Source: Dolomedes plantarius
Lineage: Eukaryota; Arthropoda; Arachnida; Araneae; Dolomedidae
Assembly (NCBI GenBank): GCA_907164885.2
Contig: OU015499.1
Span: forward strand, 156,825,925 to 156,889,924
Reading direction: 5' to 3'
Length of the DNA stretch: 64,000 nucleotides
The position numbers and the translations under genes were made by a program. Positions within the stretch are counted from its first letter, which is position 1; each line of letters opens with the position of its first letter. The notes beneath the pieces are model-generated. The model searched no databases. It saw only the letters and a list, made by a program, of their open reading frames with translations, and was not told where the DNA came from. This document shows, piece after piece, positions 37,738 to 47,847 of the stretch.

Positions 37738-38200
37738 TGTGTCACTTATTTTTTAATCTTTCATAATCTTACCCTTCTACAGAAACTTACAGTTTATTCT
37801 TTTATAATGTTTACATTCGGAATAGGTATGCGCGTAACATTCGATTAAATTGTGTTTTTAAATTGCTCATTCATATTAAAAATCATTCTCAAATGCAATG
37901 TTCCGTTTCTTTGTTTTACTTTGTCAGTTTAATGATTTCAAGTTTGCAAAATTAAAATTGTGATTTGAAATATTGTTTTGTATATACGGTGATATGTGTC
38001 ACTTTTTTTTTTAATCTTTCATAATCTTACCCTTCTACAGAAACTTGCAGTTTGACTTCTTTTATAATGTTTACATTCGGAATAGGTATGCGCGTAACAT
38101 TCGATTAAATTGTGTTTTAAATTGCTCATTCATATTAAAAATCATTCTCAAATGCTATGTTGGGTTTCTTTGTTTTACTTTATCAGTTTAATGATTTGAA
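37738..38200. repeat. Tandem duplication, 257-bp period
   Basis: TGTGTCACTT, AATCTTTCATAATCTTACCC, TTTACATTCGGAATAGGTAT and TTAAATTGCTCATTCATATT occur at 37738 onward and again at 37995 onward with a few differences. The mariner-like element ends exactly at the start of the first copy. A more diverged relative of the following sequence lies near 32700-32780. Confidence 0.85.
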
Positions 38201-38936
38201 GTTTACATTTACGATCTCCATTTATCCGTTCTTAATTTTACTTATAATTAAGGATGAATTTGAAAGAATATTTACTTTGGTTATCTGTTAAAAAAAATTA
38301 AAATTGAGACGGCTATGATATGACAACGAGCCCAGCATGAGGGGAGTTATTTCTGATATTCATTTAAGAGTTTCATAAATTAATCCCAGATCTTTTCTGT
38401 TTGTCTCGTTCCTGTTTTCCAAAGTTCGAGGGTTTCAGAAACCCCGACGATAATTTCCCCCTCGCGGGTAGCAAGTCGGGAGCGCTACCCCTTGCTGTGA
38501 TGGGCGGTCCCGTCAAAGTTATCAATCATCCCCCCCCCAACAGACGAAATTCTCAGCAAATTTTTTTAAAAATCATTTTTTGTCAACTATTTACAGCTAC
38601 ATAAATGCTGATAATCAAATAAAATTGGTATTGTCGATAGCCTGAACTTTTCTGCAGTACTCTACCGGATTCATTTTAAATTTCATCCACCGAAAGAACT
38701 TATGAGCGTTTAAAACACACTATACCAGATTTTTCTCCGAATAATTTAAATTTTAAAATATTAATTGCATTTTAAAAAAAAACGAAAGCGGTACACAGGT
38801 GTAAATTTCTTTCTCTATGACGGAGTACAATTTTTTAAAAAAAATCTTTGAATCCAAGTCGGCAATCCGTGGACAAATTTTCTCCATAGGTTAACATTGA
38901 GGTGAGCGAATCCAGTGGGGTTTGTACATAGCAGCC
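38201..38936. other. Unassigned right part of the TTAA-flanked insertion
   Basis: Contains a short GC-richer patch (38400-38520) but no recognised coding. Ends in the right TIR. Confidence 0.4.
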
Positions 38937-39640
38937 TTAACAATGATTTTTCTACATTCAACGAGTTCCTTGAATTCCTTAATAATAGGTGTGCTTCGTT
39001 AGACTTGTTCCACGAAAATGAGTCTTACAATAAAAAAAAGGTTAGTGTTTTTAAACCTACATCTAACAATCCAAAGTGTATGCTGTGTAGAATGCCTTTC
39101 CACTTACTTTTTAAATGCCATAAATTCAAAGAAATGAGTGTGAAAGATAGAAAGCAACATGTTCGCAAAAATAAACTGTGAATTAATTGTTTATCAAACA
39201 AGCATACCGATTACCAATGTAATTCCACTTATTCATGTCATTTCTGTAAAGAAAAGCATCATTCTAGCTTGCATGAAAATATGCAGAATTATTCCGTATC
39301 TGCTTCCGTTTTCGATCCGAAGGTCTCTTCAAATCAGAAAAACGCACCTGCTATTAGCGACAATCATCCCAGTACATCAAACGAAACCAACACTGTTTTG
39401 TTAAATACAGCCCAAACTCATTCGCACTTTTACCCACAGCATGTGTTATGGTAAAGGATTGTACGGGAGAAGCACATACACTGCGAGCTTTATGTGATTC
39501 GGGCAGCGAGTCATCGTTCATTAGTGAAACTTACATGAAAATTTTAGGGATTAAAAGAAAGAATGCTAGATTTCCTGTTAAAGGGTTGTCTGGAAAGGAT
39601 CTTGCCATGACTAAAGGTGTATAGCACTTGACTTACTTTC
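38937..39640 (+). pseudogene. BEL/Pao gag 3' part and protease
   Basis: Resumes gag in phase with the 5' part. Two cysteine/histidine nucleic-acid-binding knuckles are visible (CMLCRMPFHLLFKCHKF at about 39080, and a CNSTYSCHFCKEKHHSSLH segment) with an in-frame TGA between them at 39179. After a frameshift near 39450 comes the aspartic protease active site LCDSGSESSFIS at about 39490-39525. The protein processes the Gag-Pol product in related elements. Disabled by stop and frameshift. Confidence 0.78.
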
Positions 39641-42210
39641 TATTCATGAACCTGGGGTGAAGCTGACGGTTACAACATATGGTTTGGATAAATTAACGGA
39701 AACCTCTGCCTGTTTCAAAGATAAAAGACGGACATTTCACGCACTTAAAAAATGTTCAACTAGCTGATCCAAACTTTAGCACGCCGAATAAAATTGATAT
39801 GATTCTCGGATCAGATATTTACTTTTCGATGTTACTTCCTGGTCAAATAAATTGTTCTCAAAGTAATTTAATTGCACAGAATTCAATTTTCGGTTTTCTG
39901 GTAAATTGCCTGACACAAGCACGAATGCCGATTCAATATCTAGTTTGCATATTTACGAAATAAATATTGACACGGAGCTTAAACGATTTTCGGAATTAGA
40001 TGTTCCTAATTCTAAAAATATGATGCTTACTCCGGAAGAACAGTTTGAAAACCCTGCAGATATCGCTTCACGTGGCATTGATCCCAAATGTCTCCCAAAT
40101 TGCACTTTAGGGTTTAATGGTCCACAGTGGCTACAATTAGATGCATCTTACTGGCATAAGAATAAAACAAATTCAAAAGAAATCGAGGATGAAGTGAAGA
40201 CTGAGCAAAGAGCTGACCCAATCTTTAGTCTTCACCTCCACACCAAATATTTTAGTAGATAAGTTTTTCGAAAAATTCTCTTCCTTGGCAAAAAAATTCG
40301 CATTGTAGCTTACTGCCAAAGGTTTATTAAAAACTGTAAAAGATCCACAGAAAATCTCCAAGATCAATCTACGACACTCACCTTTTCAGAAATCAAACAA
40401 GCCGAAGAAACAGTTATCCGTTCTATTCAAAATAACAATTTTCATGACGACATAAAAGCATCAAAAATCAAGAACCTGCACCTAATATAAGTCAATCATG
40501 CTCCCTTCACCCATTTGTAGACGAAAACGGTGTCTTACGGGTGGGAGGTCGATTACAGAACTCGTAACTACAATTTAATCAGAAACATCCTGTTATACGG
40601 CCGTATCAACATAAGTTCAGCGAACTTATCATCAAAGAACGGCATGTAGCCTATCTACATGCTGGCCCAACATCATACGGCAATCATACGGGATCATTGG
40701 TGGAAGAAAATTAATTAATAAATGTATAACCAAATGCTTAAAATGTCACAGATTCAAGACTTCCACAAAAACACAACTGATGGGTAATTTACCTAAGCCT
40801 CGAGTAACTCTGGAAAGACCTTTTTTCTACTGCGGCATTGATTACGCCGGTCCAATCTCCATAAAGTTTAGTAAAGGTCGAGGCTCTAAAACCATCAAGG
40901 GATATATAGCTTTATTTGTTTATCGACTAAAGCCGTGCATCTTGAGGCAGTCAGTGATTTGACAGCTGAATCATTTATAGCTGCCCTTCGTCGTTTCAGT
41001 GCTCGTAGTGGTGCCCCTCACCACATTCATAGTGATAATGCTACCAATTTTGTGGGTGCTCGACGAAAACTCAACGAAATGTGGCGCCCATTTCCTGAAA
41101 ATGAATCAATTGCTCACCACCTAGCCAACACTTCTATCGAGTGGCATTTCACTCCACCTGGTTCTCCTCATTTTGGAGGAATTTGGGAAGCAGGAGTGCG
41201 CTCAATAAAATTTCACCTTAAAAGAGTGACGGGAGAAACTCTCCTAACGTTTAAAGAATTATCAACTCTACTCAGCCAGATAGAAGCTTTACTAAATTCA
41301 CGACCGCTTACATACATAAAAAACTCTGATATTGACTCTATAACCGCACTTACACCATCCCATTTCCTCACAGGAGATATGCTCACTCCTGTACATGATC
41401 AACCCTTCTTCTCCTCCACTAGCTAACAGACGGACGCTCGTCCAAAACATGAGGAGAGGTTTCTGGAAACAGTGGAGGCACTCTCCATAACAGCGGAAGA
41501 AGTGGCAGTCCTCGCAGCCGAATCTTAAGGGGGTCCGGGACACATTTGGAAATTTTTTTATTTATTGAGTTAAAATTTTGAATTTTTTTGTCATGGTTAA
41601 CCACAAAATTTTTAAACAAAATCACATCATAAAACTTCTCAAAAAGTTTTAAAAATTTTTTAAAATTTTTAATAAAAGTGGGGTAATTTAAAATCGTTAT
41701 AACTCGAAATATTATTTGTCAAATTTCAAAATTTTTTCATTCAATTAAACAGAATATTTAAGTTTTAATTTTGATTCACCATTTTTTAAAATATCAATTT
41801 TTAAAAAAAAATAATAATATTTAGATTAAAAATTACGAATAAAATTATGTAACTTATATTTAAAAAATCATATTTTCAAAAGTAAATATTTTTTTCAAAT
41901 TTGCTGAATCAGAATTAAAATAGTTGAAAAAGACATGTTACAAGTTTCAACCCTTTTTCTTTAAGGGTTCTTGACTTATAACAATTTAAAGACGAGAAAT
42001 GGGGAAAAAACCAATCATGCAGAAAAACGCACTTACAGGTTTAAACAACGATTGGCTACTATTAGAATGTAGCAAAAAAAAATAATTTCTCCTGTTCTAA
42101 TTAAGAAACGTGATTTAAACGTCATTTTAAGCGCAAAAGAATGCAAAAAATTTTAATGCAATAAATTTGTTTTCGAAAATTCGAACAATTTTGTGCCCTG
42201 GACCCCCTTA
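39640..42210 (+). pseudogene. BEL/Pao pol remnant: RT deleted, integrase kept in pieces
   Basis: Pol normally carries reverse transcriptase, RNase H and integrase. Here the post-protease linker runs to ELDVPNSKNMMLTPEEQ (about 39990-40040) and jumps to NPADIASRGIDPKCLPN, the end of RNase H, so the RT catalytic domain is missing. Integrase fragments follow: the zinc region near 40630-40760, GIDYAGPI (first Asp, about 40835), HSDNATNFVG (second Asp, about 41028), FGGIWEAGV (Glu, about 41178) and ALLNSRPLTYI. Frameshifts occur near 40930 and 41490. The C-terminal domain is split by a MITE. Confidence 0.85.
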
Positions 42211-42211
42211 A
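41525..42211. mobile_element. 679-bp piggyBac-type MITE, copy 2, inside BEL pol
   Basis: TTAA at 41525-41528 and 42208-42211 flank 679 bp (41529-42207) with ends GGGGGTCCGGGACACA and inverted GTGCCCTGGACCCCC. It is the reverse complement of the intronic copy at 744-1422 and has exactly the same length. The host reading frame is continuous if one TTAA and the element are ignored. Confidence 0.85.
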
Positions 42212-42389
42212 AGTTGACATCGTGCTCATCAAAGATGATGCTCCTCCAGGTTCTTGGCAACTAGGAAGGATCCTAGAAACTCATCCTAGCAAGGACATTC
42301 TTGTTCGAGTCGCTACAGTTAAAACTCAAAACAACGTTATAAAACGTTCAATCACCAAACTTTCTCCTCTTCCTATATATCAGAACTAA
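42212..42389 (+). pseudogene. BEL/Pao pol C-terminal domain (DUF5641-like)
   Basis: Continues pol after the MITE: VDIVLIKDDAPPGSWQLGR and DILVRVATVKTQ, then a stop at 42387-42389. This matches the DUF5641 domain at the end of BEL/Pao integrases. The segment itself is open, but upstream frameshifts make the gene non-functional. Confidence 0.8.
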
Positions 42390-42410
42390 GGTCCTGATAG
42401 GATGAGAGAA

Positions 42411-42703
42411 TGTTCCACCCACACTCCTCTGTGCTTCCAGCAGGAGGCGCTCACTGACTCTTATCTCGAGCTCTGGCCAATGAACTTGAGCCCCTTCCGT
42501 TAGAACACTGCACTAGCAGACCCCTTTGTCTCTAGACAAAACTTACGCACCGCTCCAGGAGCGTCTTACTTTGTCACCGCAACCTTTTACTAGGTTAACG
42601 CAAACTCAATACTTAAATTGTAAATATTTCTTGTAAATATAACTTTTCGTAATTTTATGTTTCCTTTTTAACGCTAAGCACCGCACCAACAACCAATCGC
42701 AAC
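42411..42703 (+). repeat. BEL/Pao 3' LTR
   Basis: Begins TGTTCCACCC after a purine-rich tract (GATAGGATGAGAGAA) and ends near CAATCGCAACA. The last 36 bp equal the sequence just after the assembly gap at 30266. Length is about 293 bp, in the usual range for BEL LTRs. Confidence 0.75.
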
Positions 42704-43066
42704 AAGGATTAAGACGGATAATTTCACAGTATTGTTTGCTTTGAATTAAAAATTTAAGTTTTTTTCCTACCGAATTTGACGTTTTCGTTTACTTTTATTA
42801 CAAATTTTATTTATGTTAAAAAAATATTTGTGCAATCTATATATATAAAACGCGTAGGTATGTGGCACAAAATCGGCGATATTTCTACACTCCGAATGGC
42901 AACGGCTGCAACTACCAGATGGAAACATTAGCGGCTGACCGCGTGTGTGTAGTGGTTTGACGATGGCACGCAATTTGGTACAATTTAATTGCTGTATTTT
43001 ACACGTGAATAATTTTAATTTATTCCCGAGATAATTCATTCTTTTGTTTCATTCGTTTCTCTAAAT

Positions 43067-43585
43067 CAGCGGTTCTCAACCTGGGGGGGGGCGTAGAAGA
43101 ATTTCAAGGGAGGCGTGAGTTTAAAAAAAAGTAAAACTAACTGTAATTTACTGTACTCAATTTGTGGTCACAATGTAAACGTAACGTATTTCCGACATAC
43201 GAACATGAACACGATAATTGCCGTACGTCTGGACGTTGAAAGTGAGCTGAGGTGTGCTTTGTCACGGTTACAACCTAATATTCAGAAACTTGTCAAGGAC
43301 AAACAGTGCCCGCCAATATATGATCTGTATTTAATTCTTTGATTTCATACGTTCTAATAAAAATATGTTCCAAATTAAGATAAGTGTAGTAATATTAAAT
43401 TTTGTGTATGAAATTCTCTATTCTATATTTTCATTTAATAATCAGCTTCAGTTTCAAATTCCGAATATACTACTTGTATTGACCACATATGGTGGTGGTA
43501 GTGGTGGTGGGGGAGGCGTGACCTCACATCAGTGTTCAAAGGGTGGGGGTGGGTGGCACAGAGCCTGAAAGGTTGAGAACCCCTG
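43067..43585. mobile_element. Non-autonomous hAT element with perfect 8-bp duplication
   Basis: The ends CAGCGGTTCTCAACC and inverted GGTTGAGAACCCCTG are flanked on both sides by CTCTAAAT (43059-43066 and 43586-43593). Length 519 bp. The terminus and 8-bp target duplication are diagnostic of hAT. The interior has G-rich patches (GGTGGTGGTAGTGGTGGTGG) and no transposase. Confidence 0.9.
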
Positions 43586-43587
43586 CT

Positions 43588-43758
43588 CTAAATGTATGTA
43601 GAGGACAAACTTTTGACAATATATGTTTAGACCTATCAAATCCAGTGTTTAGTCATGGACAATTGTATGTAGGTTTATCTAGAGTCCGTTCTTTTGATTC
43701 TGTCACTGTAGTATCTCCTATTTCTGAAATACTCAACTGTGTATATCAAGAAGTTTGA
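43588..43758 (+). pseudogene. Helitron Pif1-like helicase, C-terminal fragment
   Basis: The plus strand reads GQTFDNICLDLSNPVFSHGQ then LYVGLSRVRSFDSV and VVSPISEILNCVYQEV with a stop at 43756-43758. This is the last helicase motifs of Helitron Rep/Hel proteins (GQTF and VxLSRVRS, superfamily 1 motifs V and VI). Only about 55 codons survive; the upstream helicase and the Rep nuclease are absent. The hAT element inserted exactly at the upstream edge of this fragment. Confidence 0.82.
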
Positions 43759-44381
43759 GGAATATCACAGTAAAATATTAATAATTGCATTATAATATCT
43801 TAATAGTAAGTAAGAGTTAATTGTCTAAACTTTTTTAGTAGTACTTGCTGAATTTTTACTCCATTTTATAAGTGAAGAAATTTTCCCAACAATTTTTTTT
43901 TGGTATGATTAAGTGTAGATATCTGAATTGTGAACAATAGTACATAGAGAGTGATGTAATCCACATTATATTTAGTACTTGCTGAATTTTCACTCCATTT
44001 TATACGTGAAAAAAAATTTCTCCAACAATTTCTTATTTGATGTAATGATAAAGTGTAGATATCTTAATTTTGAAAAATATTACATACATAGAGGAATGTA
44101 ATTTTTAAAATCTTTGTTGTTGGGTTTCTCAGTCTTATCTTTAACTCTGTTCTGAAGTAATGGAAATTCATATTTTTTAATCACGATGTTTTAGAATCAT
44201 CGTTATCGAGAATTTTGCAATGATTATAATTTTTTGGCTGTGATCGCACTACCACTTAACAACGTATATTTATGATGACAGGTAATAGTAACATTCCTTA
44301 CATACGTTTCTTTCAGTTGAGTTGTTTTGCAAAAGAAAAATATAATACTAAAAGCGACCATGCTGGTCGCGCAGCGGCTAG

Positions 44382-44755
44382 TTTTTAAATAAAATATTGA
44401 AAAGTTATGGATGCGTATTATAGTCGAATTTTAATTTTTTCCGAAAATTTCGCGCGAAATGAAGCATGCGTATTATACACGTGTGCATATTATAATCAAG
44501 ATTTTATGGTTTGTCAAAACTAACTTTGAATTTCAACTGTCAAGGACAGTTTCCCCACGTAAAGGTAAAAATATTTCTTTGCGCCAAAAGTCACGTTTCT
44601 TATGATAGTAGAGTTCGTTACATCCCAGAGTGGGCAGGGAGATACCTTTTCAGCTCTCCTCAAGCCACATGCCTATCTCTCATACCCTCCTAGAGAAAGT
44701 GTTTTTTTTTAATATTAACCTCTGTAAAAAATACTTTCTCACATGTTATAGTACA
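44382..44755. other. Unassigned spacer
   Basis: No recognised feature between the Helitron end and the zinc-finger array. Confidence 0.45.
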
Positions 44756-46311
44756 ATCGAAAGCTCTATCTTCTGTATGGACACTTTTCTTATATAATCC
44801 AGTTTAGAAAACAATTTCTCATATATAGTGCACACCAAAAGTCTATCTTCCATAGATCAGGAGATGCGTTTTCAAATTCCCCCGTCGAGAAAATTTTTCT
44901 CACGTACAGTGCAGGGGATACGTTTCTCTTTTGTGTGGGTGCGGAGATGTTTTTTTAAATCCCCTTGTGAAGAACACTTTTTCTCACATACAGTGCAAGC
45001 GAAAGGTTTCTCTCCTGTGTGGATGCGGAGATGTGCTTTTAAATTACTCTGTTGAGAAAATCGTTTCTCACATATAGGGCAGGCGAAAGGTTTCTCTCCT
45101 GTGTGGGTGCGGAGATGTGCTTCTAAATTACTCTGAAGAGAAAATCTTTTCTCGCATACAGTGCAAGCGAAAGGTTTCTCTCCTGTGTGGATGCGGAGAT
45201 GTGCTTTTAAAAGACTCTGTCGAGAAAATCGTTTCTCACATGTAGGGCAGGCGAAAGGTTTCACTCCTGTGTGCGTGCGGAGATGTGTTTCTAAAACACT
45301 ATTTAGATAAAATCTTTTCTCACATACGGTGCAGGCGAAAGGTTTCTCCTGTGTGGATGAAGAGATGTGTTTTTAAACCACCCTGTTGAGAAAATCTTTT
45401 TTCACATACAGTGCAGGCGAAAGGCTTCTCTCCTGTGTGGATGCGGAGATGTGTTTCTAAATTACCTTGTTGAGAAAATCGTTTTCCACATGTAGGGCAG
45501 GCGAAAGGTTTTTCTCCTGTGTGGATGCGGAGATGTCTTTTTAAAGCAACCTGATGAGAAAAGCTTTTCTCACATACAGTGCAGACGAAAGGTTTCTCTC
45601 CCGTGTGGGTGCGGAGATGATTTTCTAAAACACAATTTTGAGAAAATCTTTTCTCACATACAGTGCAGGCGAAAGGTTTCTCTCCTGTGTGGGTGCGGAG
45701 ATGTGTTTCTAAAGTACTCCGACTAGAAAATCTTTTCTCACATAGAGTGCAAGCGATAGGTTTCTCTCCTGTGTGTATGCGGAGATGTCTTTTTAAATCA
45801 CTCTGATGAAAACCTTTTCTCACATACAGTGCAGGCGAAAGGTTTCTCTCCCGTGTGGGTGCGGATGTGTTTTTAATTCACCCTGTTCAGAAAATCTTTT
45901 CTCACATACAGTGCAGGCGAAAGGTTTCTCTCCTGGTGGATACGGAGGTGTGTTTTTAAATCACTCTGTTGAGAAAATCGTTTCTCACATACAATGCAGT
46001 CGAAAGGTTTCTCTCCTGTGTGGGTGCGGAGATGAACTTTTAAATAACTCAGCACAGGAAATCTTTTCTCGCATACAGTGCATGCGAAAGGTTTCTCTCC
46101 TGTGTGTGTGCGGAAATGCAATTTTAAATGACATTGCTGAGAAAATCTCTTTTCGCATATAGCGCAGGCGAAAGGTTTCTCTTCTGTGTGGATGCGGAGA
46201 TGTGTTTTCAAAGCACTCTGCACAGAAAATCTTTTCAAACATAGTGCAAGTGAAAGGTTTTTCTCTATTGGTACAGAGAGGATTATCAATAAGGTGGAAA
46301 GAATGATTCAT
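44756..46311 (-). pseudogene. C2H2 zinc-finger array gene, multiply frameshifted
   Basis: Classical C2H2 fingers in tandem, 28 residues (84 bp) apart, joined by TGEKPFAC linkers; such arrays bind DNA in the nucleus. About 16 fingers are countable on the minus strand from 46240 down to 44890, for example [18 protein letters not shown], CPTCEKRFSRQSLLKAH and [17 protein letters not shown]. Frame breaks lie near 46240, 45935, 45870, 45815 and 45347, mostly 1-2-base deletions. The last unit reads CTVREKNF, losing a zinc-binding Cys, and fainter repeat units continue to 44760. Contact positions differ between fingers while the framework is nearly constant. No KRAB, BTB or ZAD domain is seen. It could be a decayed gene or a real one with assembly errors. 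Confidence 0.85.
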
Positions 46312-46904
46312 ATTTCAGGAAGCTAACTGCGAGAATTATCCTTTGAAAACTAAACTTGAATATTTCTTCTTGGGTGTGCGGCGGAATCTGTTCACTGGAA
46401 ATTTTTACAGACTAATTAGGACGTCTGACATGGAGTGCATTCGTGTTCGGCCTCTGGCCTCAGGAATGTGATTGATTGGAAAGTATATTAACATTGCTAA
46501 TACAATAATGTTGCTCCCCTTGTATACCGAAATTTCTGTACACGATGATAAAATTATTGTAACAGTCAGCAATATGTCGATCTTCTAAATTTGTGGTACT
46601 ACAAATATTTTAGTCTCGCACATAGCAATATGTACCGAGCACCTGCAAAGAGAGGAGAAAGGAATGTGAATGAGATATATTAACACTGTATCACGCTTTT
46701 ATCGTATTTTTCATGTGAATTCAAGAGCAATATAAGTTTTTGTGCCAGGATATGTGATATCTATAAACTAAGATGTTATAAATTATGTTCTGGAAAAATG
46801 AAATTACGGAGCATTTTAAATTTAATGCAATTCGGTCACGAGTTTCCTTTCGCATTCTTATTTTTTTGTCGTGGTAGATCATAAGGACGAGCAGATTTGA
46901 TATA
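46312..46904. other. Unassigned spacer upstream of the zinc-finger array
   Basis: No coding or element ends recognised; would contain the promoter of the zinc-finger gene if that gene was ever expressed. Confidence 0.45.
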
Positions 46905-47505
46905 CAGTCGAACCTCCATATATCGAACTTCCCTATATCGAAATTTTCTATATATCGAACTCTTAGCAAATCTCCATGTTCATTACATAGAAAAACTGTT
47001 TTCCATATATCGAAAAAATCTCTATATATCGAAATTTTTTTTCAAGACATATTGGGAGATTTCATTCTATTTTAGAATAAAATCTCCCAATTTTTGGCGT
47101 TTGAAACAATACGTCGTGAACTTCAATACGCGGAAAATGTCCCTGATGAAGTTTTTAGTGGACTGAATAAATGCGAACATTTCTTTGATGAATTTTCTGC
47201 AAAACTGGCTGTTCAGCAAGATATTCGTAGTTTTTTTTAAAAGAATGTAACTGTGATCATTGTAACCACTGTCTGGATTTTTTGTTTTTTGAAGGGTATG
47301 TAGTACTCAATAAATCTTTCATATAATTTATTTTTTTGTTATTAACTTTCATTTAATGTGATTCGCATATAATTGGAAATGGAGGTTCGCATACGAAATT
47401 AGCTTTAATTTTAACGTTTTAGGAGAATTATGATAAAACTAAGATCATTCTATATATCGAATTTTTTTCCGGCACTTTGCTACTTCGATATATGGGGCTC
47501 GACTG
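46905..47505 (+). mobile_element. Tigger-type element with transposase tail
   Basis: 601 bp, TA-flanked, ends CAGTCGAACCTCCATATATC and inverted TTCGATATATGGGGCTCGACTG-like sequence. Several TATATCGAA repeats lie near both ends. The plus strand at about 47098-47240 reads FETIRRELQYAENVPDEVF, then LAVQQDIRSFF and stop, resembling a Tigger transposase C-terminus. Catalytic domain absent. Confidence 0.75.
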
Positions 47506-47847
47506 TATTTCGGTTTCTAGGGATGTCCACAAAACTACTGCTATCGGCCTGATCAATAATGTATAAGTAATGTTAATATTTTCAGTAATGTTAATATTTT
47601 CCCTTTTTATTTATTTAGTTGTTCGCAATTAAAAGTAATTTCACACGTTAAGATTAATACTCCGACAAATTCCACAGAAAAACATCCAATTAAAAAACTC
47701 GGTTACCATCACATTAAAAAGTTCATAAATCTACAAATTGCATACATAAAATTATTATAGGAAATAAATATGCGGCTTATAGGTTTATTTAGGCCTATTT
47801 GTTTGGACTGTAGTTTGTCAGCTGCAGATATTTTTCACCATGCTCCA
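47506..47847. other. Unassigned AT-rich spacer
   Basis: Nothing recognisable between the Tigger element and the piggyBac element. Confidence 0.45.

Larger units (their letters stand above)
31216..38940. mobile_element. 7.7-kb TTAA-flanked composite insertion in BEL gag
   Basis: TTAA at 31216-31219 and 38937-38940 are the target duplication; the ends GGTGGCTATGTAC and inverted GTACATAGCAGCC are imperfect 13-bp TIRs. This is the piggyBac-superfamily pattern, yet no piggyBac transposase is found inside. The body holds a truncated Tc1 (33321-34392), a mariner-like element with two nested Tc1 copies (34409-37735), a tandem duplication (37738-38190) and unassigned DNA. Removal restores gag phase. 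Confidence 0.75.
30266..42703 (+). mobile_element. BEL/Pao LTR retrotransposon, interrupted and decayed
   Basis: The 3' end of the 5' LTR (30266-30301, after the gap) is identical over 36 bp to the end of the 3' LTR (to about 42703). Order: LTR end, putative primer-binding site TGGAGGCACCGGCAGA at 30306, gag, protease, pol remnants, polypurine region, 3' LTR starting TGTTCCACCC at 42411. It is interrupted by a 7.7-kb TTAA-flanked insertion in gag and a 679-bp MITE in pol, and lacks its reverse transcriptase core. Retrotransposon, non-functional. Confidence 0.87.
42836..44381 (+). mobile_element. Helitron with helicase C-terminus, hosting a hAT element
   Basis: The 5' end TCTATATATATAAAACGCG follows an A at 42835; the 3' end is the hairpin GCGACCA-TGC-TGGTCGC, then GCAGCGGCTAG before T at 44382. 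This is the rolling-circle transposon signature. It is 1546 bp including a 519-bp hAT insertion. The 5' terminus is joined directly to the end of a Pif1-like helicase gene, so it is an internal-deletion derivative. Confidence 0.85.

Noticed and set aside
37093..37745. Long open frames on both strands made of Tyr/Ile repeats
   Set aside because: They are translations of the (TA)n/(TATG)n tract and carry no protein signal.
44872..46289. Regular 84-bp repeats that could look like a CRISPR-type array
   Set aside because: The period equals one C2H2 finger and translates to the classical TGEKPF linker pattern; the organism is eukaryotic.
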